39,617 nt of DNA from Geminicoccaceae bacterium (GCA_007694015.1 RECO01000125.1:1-39617), one strand, 5' to 3'. Positions 15,041 to 26,186 are shown, numbered from the stretch's first letter. Numbers and translations: made by a program. Notes: generated by a model from the letters alone, not told the origin.

Positions 15041-15521
15041 GAAAGGCAGCGAATTCGGCGAGCACGGCGCGGTAGATCGGCCGCTTGAAGGCGACGATCC
15101 CAGCTTCCAGCTCGGCCGCGCGCAGCCAGCGCCAGGTGCTGAACTCCGGGTGGTGGCACTCCAGGTCGATGTCGGCGTCGGTGCCGAGAAAGCGCAGGGC
15201 GACCCATTTCTGCGCCTGCCCCTTGAAGCGCCCGCCCCACATTCGGGCGGCAAGGTCGGGCGGCAGGTCGTAGGCGAGCCAGGCCTCGGTTTCGGCCAAG
15301 GGCTCGACCAAGGCGGCGCCGACGCCGGTCTCCTCGGCCAATTCGCGCAAGGCCGCAGCCTGCACCGTCTCGCCCTGGTCCATCCCGCCCTGTGGCATCT
15401 GCCAGGCGGGGGTCTTGGTGTCGGCGCGCTGGCCACCGAAGACGAGGCCCGCCCGGTTGATCAAGACCACGCCCACATTCGGGCGATAGCCCTTGGGCAC
15501 CGTGTCGAAGCGCTGGATCAA
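15030..15521 (-). CDS. rppH: RNA pyrophosphohydrolase RppH (Nudix), TTG start
   Basis: RppH removes pyrophosphate from the 5' end of mRNA and so opens it to decay. The 163-residue product has [11 protein letters not shown] at the start, [12 protein letters not shown] and a full Nudix box ([22 protein letters not shown]). There is no ATG in the right place. The TTG at 15521 overlaps the stop of the upstream gene as TTGA, which gives an N-terminus of the usual length and suggests translational coupling; a longer frame reaching 15611 would run into the upstream gene. It is the last gene of the gpmI-to-rppH operon. Confidence 0.93.
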   Translation of the reverse strand: MIQRFDTVPKGYRPNVGVVLINRAGLVFGGQRADTKTPAWQMPQGGMDQGETVQAAALRELAEETGVGAALVEPLAETEAWLAYDLPPDLAARMWGGRFKGQAQKWVALRFLGTDADIDLECHHPEFSTWRWLRAAELEAGIVAFKRPIYRAVLAEFAAFLSP

Positions 15522-16270
15522 GGCACCACCCGCGGCTCGGTGTCTGCGGTCTCCGCCAGTTCCATCGGCCGCCACAGACGAACGCCGCCCCGCTCGAGCT
15601 GGTCGAGCCAAGCCTGCAGCTGCGGCACCAGGCCCGGATAGAGCTGGATCAAGAGGACGGGCGGCGGCAACGCACGCGCATCGACCGTGGCCTCCCGCAG
15701 CCCGGCGGTGAAACCGGCATAGTCCATGACCGCCGCATCCAAATCACGGATGGGCCGGGGTGCTGGATCGCGCCGGGCGTGCAGCACACGCCGGTCGACG
15801 ACGACGCCGGCCGCCGCCGGATGGTCCTCCAACAGACGCGCCGTCTCGGTGTCGTCGTCCGTGAGCAACAGCACGTCCCGGCCGGCACTGCGCCAGGCGC
15901 CGAGCCGTTCGCGATAGGCCGGGTGCGCCACCGGCACGACGAAGGCGAGACCGCTCGGCAAGGCGCGGTGAGCGACGTCGGCCAAGCCTTCGTTCCACGC
16001 CAGCCCGTCCAAGGCCACCATCAGCCCCGGCTGGGCCGCCAGCTGCGGCAGCGGTGCCGGCTCGACGGCGGTGGCCGGCGCCTCGATCGGCTGGACGGTT
16101 TCGACGGGCAAGGGCGCTGGCTGCAGCACCGCCGGCTCGGTCGTGGCGGGGCGGGCCGGCAGGTCCACGACGACGCCGGTTGCCGGCGCGGCGCCGCGTT
16201 CGGCGTCGAGCACCACGAGCGCGCCGGCACCCGCCAGCACCAGGCCAAAAATGACGGCGGCCCCGGCCAA
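15518..16270 (-). CDS. Degenerate YibQ-like (divergent polysaccharide deacetylase) protein
   Basis: This frame has one N-terminal membrane segment, a Pro/Ala-rich linker of about 70 residues and a domain of about 150 residues with [21 protein letters not shown] and A-G-R-D-V-L-L-L. Placement between ctpA and rppH is that of the divergent polysaccharide deacetylase (YibQ) gene in alphaproteobacteria. The usual I-D-D-L-G and N-N-H-M-G-S metal-site motifs are absent, so it is probably not an active deacetylase. The 5' end is unclear: the only ATG, GTG or TTG is the TTG at 16270, which falls inside the membrane segment. A CTG at 16327 (overlapping the ctpA stop) or an ATC at 16312 would give a basic P-P-R-R-P-P start. 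The family call is moderate. Confidence 0.6.
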   Translation of the reverse strand: MAGAAVIFGLVLAGAGALVVLDAERGAAPATGVVVDLPARPATTEPAVLQPAPLPVETVQPIEAPATAVEPAPLPQLAAQPGLMVALDGLAWNEGLADVAHRALPSGLAFVVPVAHPAYRERLGAWRSAGRDVLLLTDDDTETARLLEDHPAAAGVVVDRRVLHARRDPAPRPIRDLDAAVMDYAGFTAGLREATVDARALPPPVLLIQLYPGLVPQLQAWLDQLERGGVRLWRPMELAETADTEPRVVP

Positions 16271-16323
16271 GACCGGGGGCCGCCGCGGTGGGTGCGAGGT
16301 GCCCGAGACGATGGCGCCAGACC

Positions 16324-17633
<1,310 letters not shown>

Positions 17634-17637
<4 letters not shown>

Positions 17638-18296
17638 CCGTCTCCCCGTTCGTCCACCCCGAGCCACGGCAAGGGATCGACGGGCCGCCCACTGCGGCGC
17701 AACTCGACATGCAAATCGGCGGAATAACCACCAGGCGTCATGCGTCCTACACGTTGACCGGCGCTGACGTTCGTTCCTGCGGCGACATCGAGCGCCGTCA
17801 TGCCCGCCAATACGGAATGATATTCGTCGCCGTGGTCGATGATCAAGACGAGGCCGATGCCGTCAAGCCGATCACCGAACACGACGCGGCCGCCGGCTGG
17901 TGCCACCACGTCGGCGTGGCCCTGCGCCGCGATGCGCAAGGCCTCGCTCGTCACGAGGCCCTGGTCCTCGCCGAAGCGTGCGACGATCGGCCCCGCCAGC
18001 GGCCAGGCGCGGTCGACCGTCACGATCGGGCTGGCCACGGCTTCGCTCGCCACCGTCTCGGTGCTGGGCTCGGCCGCCAAGGGCGAGCGCGCGGCGAGCG
18101 CTTGGAGTGCGCGCAAATGGTGCACGTCCTGGCTCGGGCTCGCCCGCCACAGCCGGACGATCTCGGTCAACCGGGCCAATTGCTCCGGGTCGGCCTGGGC
18201 CTGTCCCGAGGCCGGTGCCGCCGCCAACGCGGCGCCTGCCACCAGGGCGAGGGCGACGACGAGCGCCAGGGACCTGGTCCGGGCGCTAGGCGTCAC
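17634..18296 (-). CDS. Short EnvC-like protein with a degenerate LytM domain
   Basis: The 220-residue product has a signal peptide (residues 1-26, ending A-L-A-A-A), about 60 residues of linker with little coiled-coil potential and a C-terminal M23/LytM-type domain (about 95-215, W-P-L-A-G-P-I-V-A-R-F-G to R-P-V-D-P-L-P-W-L). The zinc ligands are not complete: the H-x-H motif is D-L-H, and the N-terminal HxxxD is not seen. EnvC itself is also degenerate and activates amidases instead of cutting. At 220 residues this is about half the usual EnvC length. The start is a GTG, overlapping the gpmI stop by 11 bases, and it is followed by ctpA with ATGA overlap. Confidence 0.85.
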
Positions 18297-19824
18297 GGTG
18301 CTCCACCAACAAGGAGCGGCCGGTCATCGCCGCGGGTTGCTCGATCTGCATCAAGGCGAGGAGGGTTGGTGCCACGTCGGCGAGCCGGCCCGTGCGCAGT
18401 TCGCCCCCTCTGGGCCCGCCCACCAGGACGCAGGGTACGGGGTTCAAGGTGTGGGCGGTGTGCGGCTCACCCGTCTCGGGATCCTTCATCACGTCGCAAT
18501 TGCCGTGGTCGGCGGTCACCAACAGCGTCGCCCCGACCTCGGCGGCAGCCGCCAAGGCGTGACCGAGTTCCGCATCGACGGTCTCGACGGCCTGGATCGC
18601 CGCTGACAACGAGCCCGTGTGCCCCACCATGTCCGGATTGGCGAAGTTGCAGAGGATGAAGTCGTACTCCCCACCGCGAATGGCCTCGGCAAGATGTCGT
18701 CCCACCTCTGGTGCCGACATCTCCGGTTGCAAATCGTAGGTAGGTACTTTGGGCGAGGGTACCAAGACCCGATCCTCGCCGGCACGCGGGACTTCATCAC
18801 CGCCGTTGAAGAAAAACGTGACGTGCGGGTATTTCTCGGTCTCGGCGAGGCGCAATTGACGCTTGCCATGGGCGGCGAGGACGTCGCCCAACAGGTCGAC
18901 CAGGTCTTCGGGGGCGAACAAGGGCTGCATGAAGCGCTCCAGCCCCCCGCCATATTCCACCAGCGCCAAGGCCGGCCGCTCGACGTCGTAGCCGCCACGA
19001 TCGAACCCGTCGAAGTTCGGATCGAGCAGGGCCAAGAGGATTTCACGAATGCGGTCGGCGCGGAAATTGGCGGCCAAAATGCCGTCGCCGGCAGCGAGCC
19101 CGGCATAACCCTCGACCACCGTCGGCTGGATGAACTCGTCGCCCTCGCCCCGATCATAGGCGGCTTCGATCGCTTCGACGGCGCCGCTGGCGGCCTCGCC
19201 CTTGGCGTCGACCATGGCCGCGAATGCCCGTTGCACCCGTTCCCAGCGCTTGTCGCGATCCATCGCGTAGTAGCGGCCGATGACGGTGCCGACGCTGACG
19301 TCCGGCACCTCCTCGAGGTCGTCGAGAAAGGCCTTGACGAACTTGGCCCCGCCCTTGGGGGCGGTGTCGCGGCCGTCGGTGAAGACGTGGATGACGACCT
19401 CGATCGCTTCCGCGGCCAGCGCCCGGGCCAGGGCCGCAATCTGGTCCTGGTGGGCGTGGACCCCGCCCGGCGAGACCAAGCCCATCAGATGGCATCGGCC
19501 GCCCGTCTCCTGCAGCCGCGCCACGAAGGCCTGAAACTGCTCGTTGCGGCGGATCTTGCCGTCGGCCAGGCCGGCATCGACCCGCGGCAGGTCCTGCAAC
19601 ACGACGCGGCCGGCGCCGAGGTTCATGTGCCCGACCTCGGAATTGCCGAACTGGCCTTCGGGCAAGCCCACGTGCGGGCCGTCGGTGCGCAGGAGTGCGT
19701 GCGGACAACTCGCCCAGATGCGGTCGAAATTGGGGGTCTCGGCCTGGGCGACGGCGTTGTCGGCGGTCTCCTCGCGATAGCCCCAGCCATCGAGGATCAC
19801 CAAGACGGTCGGCGCGTTCGCCAT
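18286..19824 (-). CDS. gpmI: 2,3-bisphosphoglycerate-independent phosphoglycerate mutase
   Basis: GpmI interconverts 3- and 2-phosphoglycerate with manganese, in glycolysis and gluconeogenesis. The 512-residue product is of family length and shows L-V-I-L-D-G-W-G-Y-R at the start, Ser62 in the phosphoserine site (G-N-S-E-V-G-H-M-N-L-G-A-G-R), V-F-T-D-G-R-D-T, F-R-A-D-R, F-A-N-P-D-M-V-G-H-T-G and T-A-D-H-G-N-C-D metal-site motifs. AAGGTGAG lies just before the ATG. It opens the operon that leads to the EnvC-like, CtpA, YibQ-like and RppH genes, a common pairing of glycolysis with envelope genes in this class. Confidence 0.98.
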   Translation of the reverse strand: MANAPTVLVILDGWGYREETADNAVAQAETPNFDRIWASCPHALLRTDGPHVGLPEGQFGNSEVGHMNLGAGRVVLQDLPRVDAGLADGKIRRNEQFQAFVARLQETGGRCHLMGLVSPGGVHAHQDQIAALARALAAEAIEVVIHVFTDGRDTAPKGGAKFVKAFLDDLEEVPDVSVGTVIGRYYAMDRDKRWERVQRAFAAMVDAKGEAASGAVEAIEAAYDRGEGDEFIQPTVVEGYAGLAAGDGILAANFRADRIREILLALLDPNFDGFDRGGYDVERPALALVEYGGGLERFMQPLFAPEDLVDLLGDVLAAHGKRQLRLAETEKYPHVTFFFNGGDEVPRAGEDRVLVPSPKVPTYDLQPEMSAPEVGRHLAEAIRGGEYDFILCNFANPDMVGHTGSLSAAIQAVETVDAELGHALAAAAEVGATLLVTADHGNCDVMKDPETGEPHTAHTLNPVPCVLVGGPRGGELRTGRLADVAPTLLALMQIEQPAAMTGRSLLVEHRDA

Positions 19825-19936
19825 GGGCTCACCTTGTTCGTGGATGCTGCACGGATCGACCGTCCCAACGTGCCGTTGGGCGGGCAACCTGTCGAGAGCC
19901 CATCTGAGCCATCGCCGGATCGGCGCCGCGTCCGGG

Positions 19937-20911
19937 TCAGGACATGCGCAGCACCACCTTGCCGGTGCTGCGGCGGGCTTCGAGTTCGGCCAGGGCGGCT
20001 TGGACGTGCTCCAGGGGGTAGACGGCGCTGACGTGGGGCCGCAACTTGCCGGATTGCCACCAGCCGAACAGCATCTCGAAGCTCGCCTGCACACGGTCCG
20101 GCGCATGGCGGCGATAGCTGCCCCAGTAGAAGCCGACCGCGCTGACGTTCTTCACCAGGAGATGGTTCGCCTTCAACGTGGGCAGGCCGGCGGCGAGGCC
20201 AATGACGAGGTAGCGGCCTTCCCAAGCCAGGCAGCGCAGGCTGGCCTCGCCGAGCGCCCCGCCCACCGGATCGAAGACGACGTCGACACCACGCCCGGCG
20301 GTGGCGGCCTGGACGGCCTCGCGCAAGTCGGCCTGGCCGGTGTCGATGGTGACCTCGGCGCCGTGGGCGCGGGCGAGCGCCAGCCGCTCGGCACCGCGCG
20401 CCGTGGCGATCACCCGAGCCCCCATGGCCCGGCCGACCTCGACGGCGGTGAGGCCGACGCCGCCGGCAGCGCCGTTGACCAGCAAGGTCTCGCCCGGCTG
20501 CAGGCGGGCGCGCCACTCCAGCCCGCCGTGGGCGGTGCCGTAGGCGATGGGAAAGCCCGCCGCCACCTCGGCCGGCATCGCCTCGGGAAGGGGGATCGCG
20601 TCCGCTGCCCGCACCCGCGCGACCTCGGCAAAGGCGCCGTGATCGACCACCGCGAGCACCCGCTGTCCCGCCGCGAAGCCGTGCACGCCGCTGCCGATCG
20701 CCCGCACCCGCCCCGCCAGCTCCAAGCCCGGCGTGAAGGGCAGGGGCGGCTTCTCCTGGTAGGTGCCGCGCGTCATGAGCGTGTCGGCGAAGTTGAGCGC
20801 CGCCGCCTCGACGTCGACGGTGAGTTCGCCTTCGGCCGGCGCGGGCGCGGTGACGTTCTCGAGGGCCAAGCCGTCGGGTCCGTCGAGGCGATGGCAGCGG
20901 ATGGCGCGCAC
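19937..20911 (-). CDS. Zinc-independent NADPH:quinone oxidoreductase-type dehydrogenase
   Basis: The 324-residue product belongs to the medium-chain dehydrogenase/reductase superfamily, quinone reductase branch. It shows A-L-N-F-A-D-T-L-M-T-R-G-T-Y, P-F-T-P-G-L-E-L-A-G, the nucleotide loop N-G-A-A-G-G-V-G-L-T-A-V-E and a final G-K-V-V-L-R-M. No zinc-binding Cys or His cluster is seen. I chose the GTG at 20911 because GGGAG lies 7 bases upstream and the resulting start (V-R-A-I-R-C-H-R-L) fits the family; a TTG- or ATG-type start farther up would overlap the divergent methyltransferase gene. The electron acceptor is unknown. Confidence 0.9.
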   Translation of the reverse strand: MRAIRCHRLDGPDGLALENVTAPAPAEGELTVDVEAAALNFADTLMTRGTYQEKPPLPFTPGLELAGRVRAIGSGVHGFAAGQRVLAVVDHGAFAEVARVRAADAIPLPEAMPAEVAAGFPIAYGTAHGGLEWRARLQPGETLLVNGAAGGVGLTAVEVGRAMGARVIATARGAERLALARAHGAEVTIDTGQADLREAVQAATAGRGVDVVFDPVGGALGEASLRCLAWEGRYLVIGLAAGLPTLKANHLLVKNVSAVGFYWGSYRRHAPDRVQASFEMLFGWWQSGKLRPHVSAVYPLEHVQAALAELEARRSTGKVVLRMS

Positions 20912-20972
20912 GGCGGTGCTCCCGAAGGTGATCGCCGAGGGTTGGCCGAGCGGCGATCGGGTGGCAAGACCC

Positions 20973-21545
20973 ATGGCCATGCAGAACCCTTCCCCCACCG
21001 AACGGCAGCGCGGCTATTTCGCGGTCGGCGCCGAGGGCATCAGCAAGGCGATGAACCTAGGCACCCTGGTGCGCACCGCCCATGCCTTCGGCGCCAGCTT
21101 CGTCTTCATGGTGGATGCGGCTTATTCGGCAAACGCCGCCAAATCCGACACCTCGCGGGCCGAAGTGCAGCTGCCGATCTTCTCCTACGCCGATGCCGCC
21201 GCCCTCGAGCTGCCCCGCAACTGCCGGCTGATCGGGGTGGAACTGGTGGAGGATGCGATTGCGCTGCCGAGTTTTCGCCACCCGACGGCGGCGGCCTACG
21301 TCCTGGGGCCCGAGCGCGGCCGCCTCAGCCCGGCAATGCAGGCACGCTGCGACCACATCGTGCAGATACCGACGCGCTTTTGCGTCAATCTCGGCGTGGC
21401 GGCGGCAATCGTCATGTACGACCGCATGCTGTCGATGGGGCGCTTTGCCGAACGGCCCGTGGCGGCGGGCGGCCCCAAGCTGCCGCCGCCGACCCACGTC
21501 CACGGCGGGCCGAAGGTGCGGCGCAAGGCCGGACCCGACGCGTGA
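20973..21545 (+). CDS. SpoU/TrmH-family RNA methyltransferase
   Basis: The 190-residue protein has the SPOUT fold signals of the TrmH/SpoU group: N-L-G-T-L-V-R-T-A-H-A-F-G-A-S at residues 28-42, L-I-G-V-E-L, Y-V-L-G-P-E-R-G-R-L-S and F-C-V-N-L-G-V-A-A-A-I-V-M-Y. These enzymes 2'-O-methylate tRNA or rRNA. It has a Pro/Arg-rich tail (P-P-T-H-V-H-G-G-P-K-V-R-R-K). Which RNA and position is modified cannot be told. The ATG at 20979 is an alternative. It is divergent from the quinone reductase gene, 61 bases apart. Confidence 0.88.
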   Translation: MAMQNPSPTERQRGYFAVGAEGISKAMNLGTLVRTAHAFGASFVFMVDAAYSANAAKSDTSRAEVQLPIFSYADAAALELPRNCRLIGVELVEDAIALPSFRHPTAAAYVLGPERGRLSPAMQARCDHIVQIPTRFCVNLGVAAAIVMYDRMLSMGRFAERPVAAGGPKLPPPTHVHGGPKVRRKAGPDA

Positions 21546-21645
21546 CGCCTTGCAGGTTTCGAGCTGGGGCGCTTTTCGAGCGTCGCTCCGATCTCTATAT
21601 GTGCCGAAGCCGCGTTGCCCCGCCCACCGATTTGGTCCCCTGCCG

Positions 21646-22158
21646 ATGCCGTACCGTTTGTTCGTCGCCATCGTGACGATGCTGTCCGTGCTGTTGCCGG
21701 TGAGCGCTTCGGCCGCCGAGCAGACCTTCGTTGCAACCTACCGCGCCTGGAGCCTCTTTACCTATCAGGACGGTACCAGCCGGATGTGCTTCATCGCCAG
21801 CGAGCCGACGCGGCGCGACGGCAACTACACGCGTCGCGGCGATCCAGCCCTGTTGGTGACGCGGCTGCCCGGCCAGGCCGGCTCCAGTGAGGTCAGCATG
21901 CAGCCCGGCTACAACCTCCAGGAAGGCAGCACCGTGCGCGTCGTGGTCGACGGCAACCAGCGCTTCGAGCTCTTCACCCAAGGCCAATATTCCTGGACCC
22001 GTACGCCTGCCGAAGACCAGGCGCTGATCGCGGCGATGCGTGCCGGCATCGAGTTGACCGCCCGCGGCACGTCCACCCGCGGCACCTGGTCCGAGGACAC
22101 CTATTCGCTGTTGGGCTTCACCGCCGCCTACAACGCGATGGAGCAGGCGTGCCAGTGA
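21646..22158 (+). CDS. IalB-family (invasion-associated locus B) secreted protein
   Basis: The 170-residue product has a signal peptide (about 1-23, ending S-A-S-A-A) and the layout of the IalB family: a W-S-L-F-T-Y near the start of the mature protein, [24 protein letters not shown], and a closing G-T-S-T-R-G-T...Y-S-L-L-G-F-T-A-A...A-C. Two cysteines could form a disulfide. IalB-family genes are often found next to rlmN in alphaproteobacteria, as here. The name comes from Bartonella; no role in invasion is implied. The ATG at 21646 has only a weak ribosome site. It overlaps rlmN by 10 bases. Confidence 0.85.
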   Translation: MPYRLFVAIVTMLSVLLPVSASAAEQTFVATYRAWSLFTYQDGTSRMCFIASEPTRRDGNYTRRGDPALLVTRLPGQAGSSEVSMQPGYNLQEGSTVRVVVDGNQRFELFTQGQYSWTRTPAEDQALIAAMRAGIELTARGTSTRGTWSEDTYSLLGFTAAYNAMEQACQ

Positions 22159-23249
22159 GCCCCCAACCGATGAGCGGCCCGGTCGGTCTGGACCGCGCCA
22201 ATCTCGCCGAGCACCTGGCAACGGCCGGCGTGCCCGAGCGGCAATTGCGGATGCGGACCAACCAGCTTTGGGGCTGGCTCTACCGGCGGGGTGCGGCCAG
22301 CTACGACGCGATGAGCGATCTGCCGGCCGGACTGCGTCGAGCGCTCGCCGAGCGGTTGCCCTGGCAGCGGCCGACCGTGTCCGAGCAGCAGGTCTCCAGT
22401 GACGGCACCATCAAGTGGCTGATCCGCATGCATGACGGCCGCGAGGTGGAGGCGGTCTACATTCCCGAGCCCGACCGCGGTGCGCTGTGCATCTCCAGCC
22501 AAGTCGGCTGCACGCTTTCCTGCACCTTCTGCCACACCGGCACCATGCAGCTCGTGCGCAACCTTGCGGCCGGCGAGATCGTCGAGCAGTTGCGCATCGC
22601 CCGCGATACGCTGGGCGATTGGGACGACGGCCAGCCGCGTCGTCTTACCAACATCGTCGTCATGGGCATGGGCGAGCCGCTCTTCAACTACGACAACGTG
22701 CGCGCCGCGTTGCGCATCGCCATGGACGGCGAGGGCATCGGCATTTCCAGGCGTCGCATCACGCTCTCGACCTCGGGCGTGGTCCCGAGGATCGGCGAGG
22801 TTGGCCACGACCTGCGGACCAAGCTCGCCATTTCGCTGCATGCGGTGACCGACGAACTCCGCGACGTGCTCGTGCCCGTCAACAAGAAGTGGAACATCGC
22901 CGAGCTGTTGGCGGCGTGTCGAGCCTACCCGCACGACGGGCGGCCGATCACCTTCGAATACGTCATGCTCGACCAGATCAACGACAGCGACGCCGAAGCG
23001 CGCGAGCTGGTCCGTCTGCTCCAGGGCTTTCCCGCCAAGGTCAATCTGATCCCGTTCAACCCCTGGCCGGGCACCAATTACGGCTGCTCGCCGTGGAAGC
23101 GGATCGATGCCTTTGCGCGGATCTTGGAGGACGCGGGCTACGCGTCGCCCGTACGGCGACCGCGCGGCCGTGACATCCTGGCGGCCTGTGGCCAGCTCAA
23201 GACGCAAAGCGAACGCGCCAGGCGCGAGCGTGTGGCGAACGCGGCATGA
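22149..23249 (+). CDS. rlmN: 23S rRNA/tRNA adenine-C2 methyltransferase RlmN
   Basis: RlmN is a radical SAM enzyme that methylates C2 of A2503 in 23S rRNA and A37 in some tRNAs. The 366-residue product has the Cx3Cx2C cluster C-T-L-S-C-T-F-C at residues 121-128, followed by the family marker [19 protein letters not shown] and a C-terminal Cys near residue 349 (I-L-A-A-C-G-Q-L) that acts in the methyl transfer. The start may be GTG at 22149 (GGAG 5 bases before) or GTG at 22155, which overlaps the upstream stop as GTGA. It overlaps sppA as ATGA. Confidence 0.97.
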   Translation: MPVSPQPMSGPVGLDRANLAEHLATAGVPERQLRMRTNQLWGWLYRRGAASYDAMSDLPAGLRRALAERLPWQRPTVSEQQVSSDGTIKWLIRMHDGREVEAVYIPEPDRGALCISSQVGCTLSCTFCHTGTMQLVRNLAAGEIVEQLRIARDTLGDWDDGQPRRLTNIVVMGMGEPLFNYDNVRAALRIAMDGEGIGISRRRITLSTSGVVPRIGEVGHDLRTKLAISLHAVTDELRDVLVPVNKKWNIAELLAACRAYPHDGRPITFEYVMLDQINDSDAEARELVRLLQGFPAKVNLIPFNPWPGTNYGCSPWKRIDAFARILEDAGYASPVRRPRGRDILAACGQLKTQSERARRERVANAA

Positions 23250-24991
23250 TCCGGCGCTTTCTCGGCCGCTTTCTCGCCGTCGTCGGCTTTTTCAGCCTGC
23301 TGATCCTGGCGGCGATCGGTACACTCGTTTGGTGGGCGCTCGGCGAGTTCGAGCGCCGCACCCAGGTCGAACTCCCGCCCGAGGCCATTCTCGTGGCCGA
23401 TTGGCGGGGCGGTGTGCCGGAGAAAAGCCGCGGCTTGTCCGGTTTCGGCCCGTTCGGCCCCTTGCCCATCGACGGCAAGATGGCGCTGCCCGACGTGCTG
23501 TTGGCGCTCGACCGGGCCGCACGCGATCCGCGGATCAAGGGCTTGGTCGTGCGCACCGACGGCGAAGGGTTCGGCCTCGGGCGGGCGCAGGAACTGCACG
23601 CGGCCGTGCGCCGGTTCGCCGATGCAGGCAAGTTCACGGCCGTGTTCGCGGACAGCCTCGGCGAGCTCCAGGGCGGCATGGTCGGCACCTATCTGATCTC
23701 CGCCTTCGACCACGTGCAACTGCAGCCGCTCGGCACCGTCGCGCTGACGGGGCTGAGCGCCGAGCAACCCTATTTCGGCCGGCTGCTCGACGATTTCGGC
23801 ATCGAGCGGCAAATCGTGCAGCGTGATGCCTACAAGACAGCACTGGAGAGCTTCGACCGCAGCACGCCGTCGCCGGAACAGGCGGAGACGCTGGCGCGAC
23901 TGTTGGACGGTGTGTTCGAGCAGATGGTGGAGGCGATCGCCGCCGCGCGCGGCTTGGATCGGACCACCGTGCAAGCCGCCATCGACCAGGGGCCGCTACT
24001 CGGCCGCGAAGCCTTGGCGCGGGGCTTGATCGATGAAGTCGCGCACGAGCCGGAGCTGTGGCGTCTGGTGCAGGCGCGCGCCGGCACGGTGGAGCGCGTC
24101 GGTCTGGAGCGTTTTGCCCGCGCCGTCTCCGCCGAGGTCGAAACGCCGGCGGCGACGATCGGCTTCGTCCACGCCGTCGGCCCCATTCGCCGCGGCGCCG
24201 AAGAGCGCTTCGGCGGCCGGTTGGAGATAGCGGGCGACAGCCTCGCCCAGGCGATCGACGCCGCGCGCGAGGCCCGGGTGGACGCGCTGCTCCTCCGCGT
24301 CAGCTCGCCCGGCGGGTCGGCCGTCGCCTCGGAAACGGCGGCGGCGGCGCTGCGCCGCGCCCGCGCGGCCGGCATACCGGTGGTGGTCTCGATGGGCGAC
24401 GTGGCCGCCTCGGGCGGCTATTGGATCGCGATGGACGCCGACCGTATCGTGGCGTCGCCGATGACGCTCACGGGTTCGATCGGCGTGGTCGCGGGCAAGC
24501 CCGCCTTGGGCCAGCTGTTGGAGCGCTGGGGCGTCGACGTTGCCGTCGAGCGCCGGGGCGCCAATGCGGGCTTCGGTTCGTTGTTCGAACCTTGGGACGA
24601 ACGTGCGCTGGGCCGCGTCAACGCCTTGTTGGACGACATCTACACGAGCTTCGTCGAACGGGTGGCCTCGGCGCGCAACATCGATCAGGCCCGCGTGCGC
24701 AATCTTGCAGGTGGGCGGGTGTGGACCGGCGAGGAGGCGCTCGGCAACGGCCTGATCGACGAAGCCGGCGGCTTCATCGAGGCGTTGGCGCTCGCCAGGG
24801 TGCTGGCGGGTGTTGCCCCCGACGATCTCGTGACTCTGCAACGTTTCCCCCCGCCGCGCCCTCCATTCCTCCATATTCTGGAGAGCTTCGACCTCCTGAC
24901 CGTCTCGTTGGCCGAACTGCAGGCTATGCTCGGCAAGCTGGGCGGCCAGGGGGAATTACGGCTGGAAGCCGCACCCCCGACGATCCGCTGA
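23246..24991 (+). CDS. sppA: Signal peptide peptidase SppA (long form)
   Basis: SppA is a membrane-bound serine/lysine protease that degrades cleaved signal peptides. The 581-residue product has an N-terminal membrane segment (about 9-31) and two related S49 domains. The catalytic pair is visible as Lys197 ([11 protein letters not shown]) and Ser411 (M-T-L-T-G-S-I-G-V), matching E. coli Lys209 and Ser409 in position. P-G-G-S-A-V-A-S-E is also present. Overlap with rlmN by ATGA suggests coupling, though I know of no functional link. Confidence 0.96.
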   Translation: MIRRFLGRFLAVVGFFSLLILAAIGTLVWWALGEFERRTQVELPPEAILVADWRGGVPEKSRGLSGFGPFGPLPIDGKMALPDVLLALDRAARDPRIKGLVVRTDGEGFGLGRAQELHAAVRRFADAGKFTAVFADSLGELQGGMVGTYLISAFDHVQLQPLGTVALTGLSAEQPYFGRLLDDFGIERQIVQRDAYKTALESFDRSTPSPEQAETLARLLDGVFEQMVEAIAAARGLDRTTVQAAIDQGPLLGREALARGLIDEVAHEPELWRLVQARAGTVERVGLERFARAVSAEVETPAATIGFVHAVGPIRRGAEERFGGRLEIAGDSLAQAIDAAREARVDALLLRVSSPGGSAVASETAAAALRRARAAGIPVVVSMGDVAASGGYWIAMDADRIVASPMTLTGSIGVVAGKPALGQLLERWGVDVAVERRGANAGFGSLFEPWDERALGRVNALLDDIYTSFVERVASARNIDQARVRNLAGGRVWTGEEALGNGLIDEAGGFIEALALARVLAGVAPDDLVTLQRFPPPRPPFLHILESFDLLTVSLAELQAMLGKLGGQGELRLEAAPPTIR

Positions 24992-25034
24992 CGGCACGCC
25001 CGAACGTCTTGGCTGCGGCCAACGCGGTCCGCGC

Positions 25035-26135
25035 TCAGTCACGCGGCGGGGGGCGGCGTCGCCGAGTGTGTATCGAGGCGGGGGTGGGCTGGGCGTTGCG
25101 CCGGCGGAGCCACGGCAGGCCTTCGGATCGCGGCTCGTCGTCGGAGGTCTCCGGTTTGTCCTGCGGAAGAACCTCTTCGGTGGCTGCCGCGCGACGTTGT
25201 GGGAACGGCGGCGGCTCGTCTGCCGGGAGCGATGGCAGCCCGGTATCGGCGACGGATGGGGCATCCTCGGTCGGGACGGGCGCCGTGGCAAGGTTGGGCG
25301 TGGTGGAGCGGATGTCGGTCCGCCGTCCTTGGGCACGAGCAATGAGCCGGCCCAGTCGATCCGCGGTCGGTGCTGTCGGCGCCGCAGCGGCCAAGGGTAC
25401 GGACGGCGGCGCGACCGAGGATTGGGTCTCTGCGACGATCGGCGGGGGACTTGGAAGAACGGGCAGGGCCGCAACGTCTCGAAACCAACGCGTGAGGTTG
25501 GAGAGGTTGACCAGCCGGTCGACGTAGCCCTCGAGGGTCGGGTCGTGTGGCACGAGGCCGTACGTCACGAAGCGGCTCGCGACGGGCACGTAGGCGACGT
25601 CGGCCAAGGTGGGCGTGGAGCCGAACAAATACCCGGTCCGCCCGCTCTGTTCCAACAGTTCACGCCAGAGCCCGGTGATCCGCTGGATGTCGGCGCGTAC
25701 CGCTTCGGGCAGCGGCTGACGGAGCGGATAACGCGCGAACCAGTCCATCGGCAGCGTGCTGCGCAGTGCAGGAAAGCCGCTGTGCATTTCCGCCACCACC
25801 GAGCGCGCGACAGCGCGCCTTCGAGCGTGGGAGGGCCAGAGTTCCGGCGCGAACTCGGCCGCCCACTCCATGATGGCGAGGCTATCCCAAATGACCGCGT
25901 TGCCGCTCACCAGCACCGGCACCTTGCCGGACGGGCTGATGGGGCGGATGCGGGACGCGCGATCCGGTTGGTAGAGGTCGATTTCGACCACTTCGAGCGG
26001 GCGCCGGGCGAGGTCGAGGGCGAGCCAAGCGCGCAGCGACCAGGAGGAGGCAGCACGGGTGCCGACATAGAGCGTGGAACCGCTGCCGGGCGATGGCGGG
26101 TTGTGGGCGGTATCGGGGCGGCGTGATTCGAACAC
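25035..26135 (-). CDS. Glutathione S-transferase-like protein with long disordered tail
   Basis: The core (residues about 20-220) is a GST: S-T-L-Y-V-G-T-R-A-A-S-S-W-S-L-R-A-W-L, then S-P-S-G-K-V-P-V-L-V, W-D-S-L-A-I-M-E-W and a helical C-terminal domain with L-F-G-S-T-P-T-L-A-D-V. About 140 residues follow that are rich in Pro, Ala and Arg and end R-R-R-R-P-P-P-R-D. The start is a problem. Between the 3' end of tRNA-Pro (26113) and the GST fold there is no in-frame ATG, GTG or TTG; the listed GTG at 26135 lies inside the tRNA gene on the same strand. A non-AUG start, or decay of the gene, is possible. Confidence 0.7.
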   Translation of the reverse strand: MFESRRPDTAHNPPSPGSGSTLYVGTRAASSWSLRAWLALDLARRPLEVVEIDLYQPDRASRIRPISPSGKVPVLVSGNAVIWDSLAIMEWAAEFAPELWPSHARRRAVARSVVAEMHSGFPALRSTLPMDWFARYPLRQPLPEAVRADIQRITGLWRELLEQSGRTGYLFGSTPTLADVAYVPVASRFVTYGLVPHDPTLEGYVDRLVNLSNLTRWFRDVAALPVLPSPPPIVAETQSSVAPPSVPLAAAAPTAPTADRLGRLIARAQGRRTDIRSTTPNLATAPVPTEDAPSVADTGLPSLPADEPPPFPQRRAAATEEVLPQDKPETSDDEPRSEGLPWLRRRNAQPTPASIHTRRRRPPPRD

Positions 26136-26186
26136 GCGACTTCCAGCTCCCAAAGCTGGCGCTCTACCAGGCTGAGCTACACCCCG
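26113..26186 (-). tRNA. tRNA-Pro (anticodon TGG)
   Basis: Read on the minus strand, the 74 bases fold as a full cloverleaf: acceptor CGGGGTG with CGCCCCG and discriminator A, D arm with AGCTCAGCCTGGTAGAGC, anticodon stem CCAGC/GCTGG with loop TTTGGGA (anticodon TGG) and T arm with TTCGAATC. CCA is not encoded after the A. The C1-G72 pair and the anticodon both fit proline. Confidence 0.96.
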
